This document shows positions 11,791 through 24,340 of a stretch of 64,000 bases of DNA, one piece after another. The notes below the pieces were generated by a model. That model saw nothing but the letters and a program-made list of their open reading frames with translations, was not told where the DNA came from and made no database searches. The position numbers were made by a program, and so were the translations under genes. Source of the DNA: Iris pallida (Eukaryota > Streptophyta > Magnoliopsida > Asparagales > Iridaceae); assembly GCA_029216955.1 (NCBI GenBank), contig JANAVB010029819.1:37119331-37183330 (forward strand), read 5' to 3'. Numbering within the stretch: position 1 is the stretch's first letter; each line of letters begins with the position of its first letter.

Positions 11791-13378
11791 AAACGACCCA
11801 AAACCTTATCCGAATACCAAAATCTTTGAAATTCTATCCTCTAGGGCCTTGACACGTGCCCCACACAAGAAATCTAACTCGCAAGCAAGCGGAAACGAGA
11901 AACGAGGCCCGAATGGCCAAATGGCCATTCTGGCGACTCCGGGGTGTCCGATTTGCGATACCGCGTGATACGGACACCAAACCTATCCGAATTTAACCCA
12001 AACTCTACCCACGAGTTCTAAATAATGATTAGAACCTATTCTAAGTACTAACTTGCCGATTCTAGTGTCGGTGCAAAAAGTCACCAGTGTGTTGGAATCC
12101 AAAAACTCAGAAAAAGCCTATTTTTATGATTTCTCGCAAAATGACCCCACGTATCCAAATATGGACACGTACCTAACCTCATCTCACCCAAACTAACCTA
12201 ATTAGGTCTAATTAGTCTAGAGGTAACACCCAAACATGTCAATTTAGGGTTTTCCCCAAATTGGCACTAAACCTAGCCCGAAAGTCCCGAATTAAGTCCA
12301 ATGGATTCCAAACCTCTTCTAATGGGTTGTCCTACACCTCAGGCATCCTCTAAAATTCAAATAACACTAATTAGGAGTAATTACAAGAGTTAGAGTTAGG
12401 GTTTACCTCTTGGGAGTTGGAATTCCAAGAAAAGCCCTAAAATTGGTTCTTTTGGGTCAAGAGCCAATTTTATGCTTCCAACCCCTCCATGCTAGATTCT
12501 ACCTAGATAAAAATCACAAATAAAAGATAAAAAGGGTTAGCCCCAAGATTAGAGAGGGATCTAGAGTATGGAAGAGAATTAGAAGATATTTGACTTACTT
12601 TGGAGCTTGAAATCAAAAGATTTTGGCTTAGTTTGGAAAGGAACTCTCAAAGGAGAAGAAGAACAAGATGTGAAGAAAATGGAGTGGAGAGAGGTCTCCT
12701 TGCTGCCGGCCAGATTTGAGGGGTTTGGGGGCATTTGGCAAATGTCCAAAATGCCCTCCAAGTCCCCTTTGAGTTAATTTTGTCTTATGTAGAAGTTTGG
12801 GGCTAAAAGGGTCAAGTTTAAATGACCAAATGGACCAATTAAGTCATGTAGGATTAGTCTAAATGTACTATACTAATTAGTAGGATTTATGGACCATGTC
12901 TAGCTAAACTCTGGGTTCCAACTAGAGTCTAAGCTACCCGGGTCACCAATACAAGTCGAAATGAGCCAAAACTCAAACCCGATCAAACTAAACCCGAAAA
13001 TAAAATACTCAAAATATTAAAATATAAAAATGACCAAAATTATAATACATCAATTTAAAATATTAAAATAATATACAATTTACCAATTAATCAAAATCCT
13101 AAATAATTCAAAAGTCACAAACTGACCAAAATACCTTTAGCCTAAAAAGTGGTAATTAGCTAATCTAATCACATGGGTTAGGCCTCCATGGTCATGGTTA
13201 GTCTCTAGGCAGCTCTAAGTTTACACTAGCCAAAGAACAAAATCATAAAACACTAATTAAATTAAAATAATCAAAATCACCAATAAATTAATAACATAAT
13301 TTAAAGCTATTATTAAATAATCAATTTTATAAAAGTTTAAAATTACCCTTATTTTTGAAAACTGGCAGTTACACGAGG

Positions 13379-14260
13379 TGCCAGTGAGCATTATTTCAGA
13401 CAGGGACAGCCGCTTCACATCACACTTCTGGAGGAGTCTACAGCTGAGCTTGGGTTCGCAGTTGAAGTTACACCGCCTATCATCCACAAATGGACGAGCA
13501 GTCTGAGAGGACCATTCAGACGCTAGAGGACATGCTACAGGTTTGCGCACTCGACTTCGGCGGTTCATGGGAGGATCACTTGCATCTAGTAGAGTTTGCC
13601 TATAATAACAGTTATCAGGCTAGCATCGACATGACCCCGTTCGAGGTACTATATGGGCGGAGATATCGTACACGTTTATCTTGGGACGACGTTGGCAAGA
13701 GGGCTTTGCTTGGGCCAGAGATAGTGGTAGATTCAGCTAAGAAGATCAGATTGATTAGGTAGCGTCTCAGAGTTGCACAAGATCGGCAGAAGCACTGGAC
13801 GGACAGCAGCAAACGGCCACTGGAGTTCACAGTTGGAGATAGAGTGTTCCTGAAGATCTTGCCGACTAGGGGCATCATTCGTTTTGGCAGAGGCGGGAAG
13901 CTCAGTCCGAGGTACATCGGGCATTTCGATATGACGACACGGATTAGCGAGAGGTAGCATATCGACTAGCGCTTCCAGCTAGCTTGGAGGGAGTGCATGA
14001 CGTCTTTCACGTGTCCCAGCTTCGACGCTACATTCCAGATCCGAGCCATATGGTGGACTACTCAGAGTTAGAGGTGGGTCCGAGCTTGACCTACGAGGAG
14101 CAGCCAGTGGAGATCCTTGATCGGAGGAAAACAATTGCGAAATCAGACTATTCCACTTGTCCGAGTCATGTGGAGACACCACTCTCCGGAAGAGTCCACA
14201 AGGGAGCACGAGTATGAGATGCGAGAGCACTATCCTAGTTTGTTTACTTGATTGTATTTT
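13379..14260 (+). pseudogene. Integrase C-terminal half and chromodomain-like tail of H1
   Basis: Resumes the H1 integrase after E2. The second catalytic Asp lies in SDRDSRF (codon 13399) and the Glu in QSERTIQ (codon 13505). The distance is 106 nt, that is 35 codons plus one base, so DD35E spacing is kept apart from a 1-nt frameshift. Then come HLVEFAYNNSYQASIDMTPF and LYGRR, a TAG after RLIR at about 13760, and DRVFLKILPTRG. The tail has HDVFHVSQLRRYIPDPSH and EEQPVEILDRR, followed by a frameshifted chromodomain-like end near 14220-14250. Chromodomains of this group direct insertion to heterochromatin. Non-functional. Confidence 0.9.
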
Positions 14261-14330
14261 AGCATTTTAAAATTTCTACTTTTCAATAAATATTGTGGTA
14301 TTTTGTGAGACAATTTTGAATATTTTCTGA

Positions 14331-14365
14331 ATTTCGGGGACAAAATTTTTCAAGGAGGGGAGATT
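14331..14365 (+). other. Polypurine tract of H1
   Basis: ATTTCGGGGACAAAATTTTT followed by CAAGGAGGGGAGAT lies directly before the 3' LTR. This is the sequence block shared with E1, E2 and E3. Confidence 0.85.
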
Positions 14366-17300
14366 TGTAACCCCACCTCTCAATTTTTTAAAATAATATG
14401 TTAAATAAATTCCTTAAGTCATTTTTTCTTAAATTTAATTATTATTTTCCTTGTGTAATATGGAGTGAAGCCAATATTAATTTAGTCTTGGGCCAACTTG
14501 TAACGTGGGCCTTTCTTTTAGCTTAGACTTTAGCCATTTAATTAATTTCTTAAGTTTCTTTTTATTTTGAATTTCAGTTTCAATTTGCTCATAACCAATT
14601 TTTGAGTGTCCTTCCCTAACTGTCTAGTACTGTATCATCCACTACCAAATTTCCGCCATAGGCATTCTCTAACAGCCTATTTAATTCCCTCAAATCTCTG
14701 TTGAATTTTTCAATCCCACTATTCTTTCATAGAGCCACTCTTCTCCTCATTCTTTTTTCTTCCCAGAGTTTTTAATCCTGGCAATGGCGAAAGGAGCGGC
14801 AGTCTACTCCGGCAGCTAGGTATCCCTCGGATCGGCGACTGACGACGTTGATGTTTTCCTCCAACAGTTGTGACCTCGGTGACATAGCTCACTTCTAGTA
14901 GAACAACACGATCAACGAGAGCTTTCTTCGATCGACAGGAACTTTTCTTCGATCGAAGTCGTGGTCGAATCCTCGACTCTTTTTCTCTTCATGGTGACTG
15001 CGAGCAGATCAATTTCATCGATCGCAGATCTGGATCGAAGAGAACGGTTAGTGGTTCGATCCTTCATTCCTTCTAGTTTTGTTTGGTGAAGTTGCGGATA
15101 CTGTGAATCCAGATTAGTCTTAGGTTTTCCTAGTTCTTGACTGATCTTTAATTTCAATAACAGATTGAAGGGATCGATCGTTTGAATCACCAACTTCTTG
15201 ATCAGTAAATTTGAATCGGGTGAGTTGCTCTGTCACTCTTCCAGTATCTCTTTGAAGTTTGATTTTCGAGTGGGGTTAGATTCTCGATTTGGTTGAATTC
15301 TTCTTAGATGTATCGTATTTTTGGTCGAGAGTGAATATGGAAGTCCTGAATCAATTTTTCACATCTCTGCGTTTCGAAAGAAACAAAAGAGATGCAGCTT
15401 CTTGAGCGCCAACTATTTGTTTAAATGATGACTCCAGGATTGTATCGAGATCAAGGCACGAGGATCGAGTTTGTGCTGTGATCGTGTTCTAGCTCTGTGT
15501 GGTTTAGTCAGCTACAGGTACTGCTCTGTTCCTCAACTTAGTATTCTTAGTTCATGGCTAGCATTTTATTAGATGATGTAGAGTTCGATTCAGGGATTAT
15601 TTTGGTGTCTTTTGGTTGCGTGTCTACTTGTGTTTGTGTGTCCAAGTTTATTTATGTGTCCGGTTCATAGTCAGTCAGTTGATTATTATTTTGGTAGCAA
15701 ATCCTTGTAAGGATCAGATAGTGTATTGATGACCAGGAATATTAGTTCTGATGAGATTATTCAGTTTAGTTCATTTTATGAATCGAGATCGATACTAGAA
15801 TGATAGTTGGACTTTGTGTTTAACTTTCTGGTTAAATTGAGTAGTTGTGGTTTAGTTTTGTGCAAGGGAAATCTATTGGTTTGATAGTAGCATTTAAATT
15901 AAGTATCAGTGTTCGGTTGGGATACTTGGGTGAATTTTTCCTTCCTAGCTTAGATGTTTAGTTTATCACTCAGTTTTGTTAGAGAGGTTAGCTTGTTTAA
16001 GTATCTAATTTTGAAGTCTTCCTTGCCTCATACTTTTGAGTTATCCATTCATCAGTTAAATTTCAGTTTGGATGGGATATTAGAAAAGTATTAGTTGAAC
16101 TGGAATATCATTCCTTGCTCTGAAATTTATTCAGATTATGGTTGCACATTATGATTGCTGCTATTATCCTTGCAGGAAAAAATGTAAATTGTAATTTAAG
16201 TCTCAGAGTTATCGAGAGCAGGACATATTTTGTGGTTGTCAGTCAACTGGAATGGTTGATAGTTCAGTGCTTTAACTGAGCTGATGTTTGGAATTAATAA
16301 TCCAGTTGAACTACAACTCTTTAGGTTTAGTATATGTGGTAGCAGGGACTGTTTTGGATACTTAGTCAGACTGACCATGTCAGTATCCTAGCTGAGCTGA
16401 CTGGTATCAGTCTATGAGAGACTGATTGCATCAGTCCTACTTAGGACTGATCCTTACCTGAACCTGGATGTGGACTTTGAGACTGAATTATATCAGTCTA
16501 GACAGGTATATGGCAATCATGTTCAGGAACTAATACTTTGAAGTTCGAGCATTGGGGGTGAGGTTGCTAATTTTAGTTCATGAGTATCAGGTAAAACTCG
16601 AATTGGTAGTTCTCAGTTTTATACTTTACAGTGTCCAAATAAATTAGTGTTGGGGCTTTAACCATTTTTATAGCTTAGTAGTTGGATTGAAAGCCTGAAA
16701 TTGGTATGGATCCCTTACCCTGTTATAGGAAACCAAATTGTAGCCTGAGTTGGACTGTACAGTGGTTTAGAGTTGTTTCAGTATTTGTTTAGGATGTATT
16801 CCCACCATGACTGAACCTTATAGTTTTGGCATGAAGGCATTGTCACCTGAAAAGTAGTGTAGTGTAGACCCTGTAATCTGTCATAGGAAGTTCCCTGTTC
16901 AGGACTGATGTATCACCCATTTCCTGGAATCATCTTTACAGGAATATAGACTGCTGAATAGACATGTCTATAATGTCTCTAGCATACCTGTAAGTTGAGA
17001 TAGTTTTTATAATAAGCTTGTGAGTGGATGTTAGTCCTTGGGAACCTGGATAGTTGTAAAGATAGGTTGCTTGTTGTTCTATGTCATAATGTGTAAACTG
17101 TATACTTAGTAAGATACTCATGAGTACATACGAGGAGACTTGATACTTGTAAGGTTTCTTAAAGTTCAGAAATCCTTATTAGCTGGAATATAAAAGTTCA
17201 GGAGACTATGGATTGGTTCCATTTGATACTTGACATTTAAAAGTCATGAGATAGGGTGATTTTAAGTAATGTGTGAAAAGTTTAGTAATGGTTTTACTGG

Positions 17301-18347
17301 TTATAAGGGTAAGTTAGTTGAACTTGTCAATAGGAGTATAGGTCTAAATGAGTTGGTTGGTTGCACTTCAGTATTAATAATATTAAGTTAAAGCATAAGT
17401 ATAAGTTTTTAACTTTTAAACTGAAATTATATTAGTAGTAATCAAAATGTAACCATATAACAGGAGGATATCCAGCAGTACATCCCACACTTGATCACCC
17501 TGAGCAAGGCAAGTATACTCCTCGAACTTGTTCATTTTCTCATGTCTTGTATATTCATTCTTGTATCTTCTTGTTGACACGATATATCACGAGATTGTCT
17601 TATATCATGTTTCTTTGAGTTACTTGTGTCTGGGAGGAAAAATACTACAAATGTGTGATCAAACCCGTGTTACTATTCATGTGAATAGCTTAGGCCCCAC
17701 ATCGTGCACGCGGGACCAAAGTCGTACAATTTTATGTTCATTGAATCAACCCAAGCCGATCACACACTCTAGATATATTCGATATATTGCACATTTTAGG
17801 TTCAGGTTGTATTTCATGTTCAGAACTCATTTCATGTTTCCTGTATTTACTTTCCGTATTCATGTTCAGGTTTTATGTCTTGTTCTCATTTCTTGTACTT
17901 TATATATATTTCCTGTGTTTTTGTTCATACCATGATATTCATGTTCATTTTCTTGGATATACTTAGCTCCGCTCCTGACTAGGATATGTTGCAGGTGAGT
18001 TGGAGGCTATCTGTGACACTTACTACGGGCAGGAGCCTGGAGGCAACCTATGAGCCAGTTGATGTTGCCCAGGACCTAGAGGCTGAGGAAGTATAGTATT
18101 TTCTTCTTTAGTTTTTATCTGGACTTGTATTAGAGACATCAGTATATTTTACATTTGCTGGAATGTAATAACATTTAGACTTGTATCTGAGATTCTGGGA
18201 TTCGATATTAGATGCTATGATTTACTTTCATTCTTATCTGGATTTATAGTCTTCCCTAGATATTGGTACAACTTACTTCATCGTGTCTAACGACGAAGGC
18301 GGGGCGTGTTCGACTCGTATCCGATTATTCGGGAGGGGATCTTGACA
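14366..18347 (+). repeat. H1 3' LTR (3982 bp)
   Basis: Begins TGTAACCCCACC after the polypurine tract and ends TTGACA, after which E3 LTR sequence resumes. No partner LTR is in the window, so the end is set by the return to E3 sequence. It contains no gene: short open frames are scattered and unlike any family I know. The segment 16360-16510 is rich in CAGTC/GACTG words. An initial part near 14690-14800 resembles a leader with TCTT-rich sequence. Confidence 0.8.
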
Positions 18348-18422
18348 GCCCCCTCTTACCGGGGCCGCATCGCCATCGTCTCCACCCTCATTATCATCAG
18401 CGACTCCTTCTACCGCTGCCGC

Positions 18423-19131
18423 TAGGGGTGTGCATCGGTCGGTGGTCGACCTATTTGGTCCCAACCGAAGTCGAACCGAAGTTAATCGGTTTAAAAATAA
18501 ACAAAACCCAACCAAACCAACCAAATGGTCGGTTCGGTTTTAAAATCGACCGACTTGGTTCGGTTTGGATAGGTTCGACTTAGTCGATTTTGATCACATA
18601 AAAAAATGGACTATGTTTTTTCTTTTGTAAAACCTCAGTCAACCTCCACTTTGAAACAGTAAATATAATTCAGCAGCTTCAATTCAACTTGCACTTTACA
18701 GGTGGAGAAAAATGCCAATTATATATAAAAAATTATATACATTCAACCAAAAGTCCTTTTCATGCGCACATGAGCAATTAGAAAAGAATAGGAGTCGTCG
18801 ACACTCTTCTTTGAAACTAGAGACAGAGAGAGCGTTATTTCAACTTTAACTTGATAAATGGCTGTGATGTGAATAAATGAACCAAACCTGTATAATACAA
18901 CCCAATGAACCCATACCCAACCGACCAACCCTAATTATTTAACAAGGATTAGGTTCGGTTCGGTTTAGACGGTTTTTGGTATAACCAAATCGTGAACCGA
19001 ACCGAACCGGTCGATTTTGAAAAAATTAAAGCCGAACCAAACCAACCGAACCATCGGTTCGGTTTAAAACCAATCGGTTCGGTTTGACTTGGTTCGATTT
19101 GGTCGATTTGACTTAATTGTGCACAGCCCTA
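18423..19131. mobile_element. hAT-type MITE (709 bp) in E3 5' LTR
   Basis: The ends are TAGGGGTGTGCA and TGCACAGCCCTA, inverted repeats with one mismatch over 12 bp. It is flanked by GCTGCCGC (18415-18422) and GCTGTCGC (19132-19139), an 8-bp duplication with one change. The other E3 LTR has the empty site, one GCTGCCGC at 24887-24894. The interior has many GGTTCGGTTT/AACCGAACC words on both strands near the ends. No transposase is seen. The 8-bp duplication and TAGGG termini fit the hAT superfamily. Confidence 0.88.
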
Positions 19132-19589
19132 GCTGTCGCCCTCCTCTGTCGGCGGCCCGTCCCGACATAGCTGCGCCGGAGCTCCTTCGCCTCCTTCTTC
19201 CCTTTTTCTCCGGTAAGCAGTTGCACGCCTTGGGGGACAGCACCGCCTCGAGCGGCGGGACGCCCTTGGGCCCTGAGCTGCTCGAGTTACGAGCCATACT
19301 CGGACAACGCGCCCTCTGCTTGCGTGCTGCTCCACAGACAACGAGCCTTTGATCCATGCGCCTTGATTCCCGTACAGTCTCGAGCAGTGCGCTGTCTTGT
19401 GCAGCTTGTTGTCTCAAGCAGTGCACAAATGTCTCCTCGGGATGCGTGTACCTCGGTGTACGCATCATCTCATTTTTTGTGCTACCTCGATCTACGTGCT
19501 GCCTTGGACAGCAGGTCGCCTCGAGCCCCGTGCTTCCTCGGGCACCGTATCATCTCTGTTTACACACCGCATCAATTTCTGTGCCTCAG

Positions 19590-19910
19590 CCTTTGTGTCT
19601 ACTTTGTGACCAGTACCATATTGATTTACATGCACGCACCGATTTGCATGTCATCGATTTGGGTGCCATATTGTATCTTGCATCATTTTGATTTGTACGT
19701 ATGCCTCGATTCACATGTCGTACTAATTCGTGCGCCATCTTGATATTCATAATCCCTCTATCTACGTACACGTCTCAATTTATGTGTACGTTCTTTTTCT
19801 CGTTCGTCTCGATATTTGTGCCATTTCGATTTTTGTGCAGGTTTTGATTTACGTGCACGTCCCAGTTTGCGTGTCTGTATCAATCTACGTGCCTTAGTTT
19901 TTATGCCCGA
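19590..19910. repeat. Degenerate short repeats, consensus like CGATTTACGTGC, in E3 5' LTR
   Basis: A run of about fifteen loosely related words (GATTTACATGCACG, CGATTTGCATGTC, GATTTACGTGCACG and so on), spaced about 15-30 bp. The counterpart in the other LTR is 32095-32390. Confidence 0.7.
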
Positions 19911-20453
19911 TCCCTATAGTGCTTGTGAGACCTACGCGATATGGCCTCTTGCCATCCTCCATAATTTCTGTCATTATTTTATTATTTAATACTAATGATT
20001 ATTTATTATGTGTTCTGAGGACCTCAATGGACGTGCCAGCTTTGATCCTGATTGTCGAAGACTTGCTTACCTAGCCGTGCCCTCTAGGCAAGTATCCCTT
20101 GCTCATCGACGGCTCTTATCCTCTCGTTGGATTTTATTGCATTTAATTAATTGTAATTATAAATGTATAACTGTGAGTAGTGTAGCATAGTCATAGAAAT
20201 GCCATGATCAGGACTTATGATAGTTTAGTTCGATACTGGGTTATGCCGTATCGGACAACTCGGATGGATCATCCACACCTCCGAGGATACGAGTATGACT
20301 CACATGCATGTATTGTCCCCATATGCCCCGTGTCCGACTCGCGGTCGAATAACGGCTTTGTTAACTGTTTCTGTGACTATGCTTGTGGATTGGATATGAC
20401 TGTGGGTCTATGATATGATGCGTCATGCGTGGCGATTCTTATTGCATGTGTTG

Positions 20454-20578
20454 GGTTGGTGCCCAATGCGCATCGTAGTGCTGCTGGAGGCCGAGACTTA
20501 GTGTTCTCGGCTATGGTTTGGTTTCCAATACGCATAGTAGCATTGCTGGAGGCTGAGACTTAGTGTTCTCAGTTAGCG
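20454..20578. repeat. Two-unit tandem duplication of about 61 bp in E3 LTR
   Basis: The words GGAGGCCGAGACTTAGTG and GGAGGCTGAGACTTAGTG mark two adjacent diverged units. The same pair is in the other LTR (about 32930-33060), so the duplication predates E3 insertion. Confidence 0.8.
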
Positions 20579-23098
20579 ATTCTACGACAGGTTGTGCCGA
20601 GTGGTTATAGCCCCACCTCACAGGGAGCTCCCGTTCAGATATACAGAGAAGACTCTACCGATTTTCCAGAATTCCCTGTCGGGGATTTGGTTCAAAGATT
20701 TGGGCAGAATCGTTCTTTTGGTTTGCTAAACCAGCCTCATGCACGATTATTTTAGTATAGTATACCTGGTTCGAGTACCTGCTAGGTAGACACATGACTA
20801 GATTAGTCGCCTAGCTACTCGACATGTCTTGTCCGTCGGATAGCGTAAGGAGCACGGTTCTACTCGGAAGACGGTCTGCAACCCTGGTCCTTGTTTGGTT
20901 TAAGGGTTGTGGATCTGCTCTAGAGTGGTTCATGCAATCCTTGCCATTTTCTGGCAGCATTAATTATTTGACACTTGTCCTCTGACCATTGGTGTTCTAG
21001 TTTAGCCTGATAGGGCTGACAGTTGTTCTATGTATCGAGATTTTGATCTTTGGATGTATTCGATGATCGAGTTTTATTAGAATTTTGAACTTGGGAAGTT
21101 GATCTGACAGACTCATGTGGATTATGTATTTTGTTGATTGTGCGAATGTTTTACGGAACGAGGAAAATATCGAGATTGTCAAATTATGGATTTACTGACT
21201 TCCCAAATGCCCAAAACCTGGTCTCTCTCTTCCTTAGTAGACCTTGGTGATCTTGTATAGTTAGGTAGCATAACATGTAGTGGTCATTTCCTTTTATGAT
21301 ATAGGTGCCTAACCCTGTTCAGTGGTACGATTGTTATATCCTGGTAGTTGAGGGACTTATTTTCTGATAGCTTATGATTATTGATTCAGAGGATTCTTGT
21401 GAGCCAAAGGGCCTAGCATTGTTCATAGTGATTAGTTTAGTACCTAGTTATCTTATTCCTGGCATGATGTCGATATTCCATCGTAGATGTAAAGTCTATT
21501 GATAGATTGATCTGGAGGATAGACCGACTTGATGATTAGAGCTGTAGGCTCCCATGTGTGCTTGAGATGCTATTATAGTAGAGATCTCGACCGTGTACCT
21601 GGCTTGATACCCATGCCAGGATGTAAGCATATGACTTTTGTGACTGATTGATTGTTTCTATTTCTGACATGATTATATGTATCCGTGCTTTGATTTCCAG
21701 CTTACCTTTTGAGGTACTGGCTCTGTTATTATACTGAGGTGCTTCATGTTTACTGGTGCACTGAGGTGCTATTTCCCTGTTTATATTGTACTGTGGTGCC
21801 ATCCTGATATTATAGTTATTATATGATTACCTGTACGGGTACCCTGGTAGTTGGCATATAGTCTTAAGCGTGGATAGGATTGATTGATTGCTTGTTACAT
21901 TACACTAAGAACGAATCACCATTTGGAACTCTAGGTGTCGAGGTTGATTCCTACTTAGCATTCTCGTGCTGAGGCACGACATCTAGGAGGAGGATCATGT
22001 GACAACGACATGTGATTCCAGATAATAGTAGGGTTAATCTAAGTAACTTAACTGGTAGAAGCATTGTGAGGGAATGGAATCTCGATGTCGTACAGTACTA
22101 GCCACTTATTTTGGCTGGCCGCCACGGATATTGTTATCGTTCGCAATAGAGGATGGCAGTATTCAGCTACTTTATGTTCTATGTATTATATGCTTGTCAT
22201 GTTTCATACGGTGGCCTTACGAGGGATCAATGCTTATCCTGTCTTGTTATATTTGGCCCCGCTAGCCCTGCTGGATCGACACGATCTGAGGATTCCTATA
22301 TTTTGCATTGTTGGGGTAACCCAACCTCCATATAGAAAGCCATAGGCACTTGAGTGGCCGCTTATTCTCCTAAATTGTTTGGCTTGCTGCTTGCAAAGCT
22401 GGCTGGTATGTAACGTTGTCCCGATCGGAAATTCATTCCCTTGTCCTTGTTTGGGTATAGGGATGGATTGTTGTTCTGAGGACAGACTACGAGTTCCAGT
22501 TGGCGATGCAGGTATTAGTGGATGTCAGGATGACTGTGATGATTATTGGTTATTTAGCTATATTAGTTGATGGATTGCCGCCTTATATTCTGTAATCGTG
22601 TATTGGTACCGCACGATCTTTACCCTCATCTACTACTGTTCATGCATGTTATTCTTGTCATATATTTTATCCTGTTGGTTTTCTTCGCCCGCCCTTGAGC
22701 CTTCCTTTCTGGTACTTGGTGCAGTTGGCCTGACCAACCCTAGATTGTTTCTAGATTGCCAGTGATCGACCCTATGGATCTTCCAGACCCGACTTAGAGG
22801 ACATACTTCAGTTCCAGACCATGTAGGAACTGTGGAAAGATATTCTTGTCTATATTATTTTTTATTACAGACTTCCTGATTATCATATAAGTATTTTCTG
22901 CTTTTTGTATGATTATTCTTCTTACTGTTATTTCATTGTTATTGCATGTGGATATGAGATCAGATTTAGGCTATAGATTGATTACATGCTAGGATACCCA
23001 ACAAGACTGACAGCTGTGACTGCCGTATGACGTCTTCGTACCTTATACAGTGTAGATGGCCTACGTCCGTCCCCGTATTCTGGTGTTGGAGCGTGACA

Positions 23099-23126
23099 AG
23101 GTTTTAGTGGTGGCCCATGCAGGTCT
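23099..23126 (+). other. Conserved block inside the E3 5' LTR, candidate primer site
   Basis: After GTGACA the sequence reads AGGTTTTAGTGG then TGGCCCATGCAGGTC. It matches the blocks of E1 (27816-27841) and E2 (minus strand, 8614-8639). No tRNA match is recognised from memory. Confidence 0.6.
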
Positions 23127-24302
23127 CATTTTGAGATATTGTTGGGTATCACATGATTATTGATCTCAGCCCACTATTCATTGGTATTCCAACTTGTTAC
23201 ACTTGTCTTTCGTTCCCTTGAACTTGTGAAGTGGTCATCATCTCTACCTGGACCTATCTTGCTTGGCCCTGTCTTATTCATTGTTATCTACCTATTATTC
23301 CTTGTTTTGAGAGACATGGTCCTGTAGTTAGCCACGTTGATCATTTTATCAGATAAGATGATGACTTGTCCTTATCCTTGGGTTACACATTATTTATCTT
23401 GGGTTCTGTGCTCTCTCTATCGATGCATTGCCTTGTTTGATTTCCTGTTATCCCTTTCGTGCGTTGACTTCGTGTTTAGTATCATAATCGTCCTCTTCGA
23501 TCGTTGACTTGGTTGTTTTGGAAGAAAGATTCCATCATGATTTTTGGGATTGGATGTTTCAGCATTAGCTGAGTGTCCAATGGATACCCTTGTATCATTT
23601 CAGCTCCTTTGACTCTGGATAGTTCTGCCTCTATGACTACCTGTTTTAGATATTATTTTGATCATAGATATATTTTCTGTATATGATGATTATATCTAGA
23701 TTTTTTTGATTATGAGTATTTTCTTGAAATGCCTTGTATCTTGTTAGATGTTTTATGATTTTACTGACTTGGACGTTTGGGTTCTGGATTTGATTCATTT
23801 TGGGTATTTGTCAAGAGTGGCCGGGTGGCACTAGTATACCTTGACGGTGTGGTAGCGAAAGTTGCAGCCGCTTGATTATAGTGCCATGGTGAATCTTTTG
23901 CAGCTATTCCGGATGCCGTGACAGAGAATGACCATGACACACATTGTGATCGGATATAAGGAAACTACTGTCGTCGGTTTGAGTCGAATATCCTGAAGTT
24001 TATGATTTTTTGTAAATTTTTATGCAGTTGGGATTTCAAGTTTTCTGATACTGTTTTCGATATTTTGTATTTGTTTAATTGATGGAGATTATTTCGTGCT
24101 TGTCAGATTCTGATTTTTCGATATTCTTTCGATGTTTTGGATTTACTTTAAGAGTTGATTTGTGTAGCTAAATATTGTTCTCTTCGATGTTTTCAGATTG
24201 AGATTTTGTTTATTTCTAGCTGTATTACTTGATTTCTGTAATGTGGGTGGAGTTTTCATAATATATATGTACTAGTTTTGAAAACCCTATTTTAAATAAT
24301 TT

Positions 24303-24340
24303 TAAAATTTTAAGGACAAAATTTTTGTAAGGTGGTAGGA
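24303..24340 (+). other. Polypurine tract of E3
   Basis: AAGGACAAAATTTTTGTAAG then GTGGTAGGA stands immediately before TGTCACCTCC. It is a variant of the block seen in H1, E1 and E2. Confidence 0.8.

Larger units (their letters stand above)
1971..13373 (-). mobile_element. E2: giant-LTR gypsy element with gag but no pol
   Basis: An 11.4-kb element in reverse orientation, flanked by CGGGG (1966-1970) and CGAGG (13374-13378), a 5-bp target duplication with one change, and interrupting the H1 integrase frame. Its 3' LTR is 1971-6731, its interior 6732-8639 and its 5' LTR 8640-13373. The interior is only 1.9 kb: a PBS-like block, about 330 bp of leader, a gag gene and about 350 bp up to the polypurine tract. 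No reverse transcriptase, RNase H or integrase is found, so it could only move with enzymes from another element. It resembles what has been called TR-GAG or LARD-like elements in plants. One LTR end (1971) is TA instead of TG. Confidence 0.9.
8640..13373 (-). repeat. E2 5' LTR (4734 bp)
   Basis: In element orientation it runs from 13373 (TGTAACTGCC) to 8640 (GTGACA). Its partner is 1971-6731. It contains a second GTCAA/TTGAC cluster (9850-10235) and expanded TA repeats at 11270-11470 and 11720-11775. No gene is seen in it. Confidence 0.9.
1..18347 (+). mobile_element. H1: Tekay-like Ty3/gypsy retrotransposon, 5' part outside window
   Basis: Its visible own sequence is 806-1970 (RNase H and start of integrase), 13374-14365 (rest of integrase, chromodomain-like tail, polypurine tract) and a 3' LTR at 14366-18347. 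It is interrupted by an E1-type LTR and by E2. The order RNase H, integrase, tail, PPT, LTR and the wording of the motifs fit Tekay/Del chromoviruses. It sits in the E3 5' LTR: sequence after 18347 continues the E3 LTR at the point matching about 24820 in the other LTR. Its target duplication cannot be checked because its 5' end is not in the window. Confidence 0.85.
18348..23098 (+). repeat. E3 5' LTR, truncated by H1 and carrying a MITE
   Basis: Resumes with GCCCCCTCTT, matching position 24820 in the other LTR, and ends GAGCGTGACA at 23098. It has the uninterrupted sites for E1 (CCAGT at 19610-19614) and E4 (TATGT at 22407-22411). Reading frames here are not conserved in the partner LTR and are not called as genes. 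Confidence 0.9.
23099..24340 (+). other. E3 internal region (1242 bp), no coding sequence
   Basis: Lies between the two E3 LTRs. It starts with the block shared with E1 and E2 and ends with the shared polypurine block. Between them I find no gag, protease, RT or integrase motif in any frame. Confidence 0.85.
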
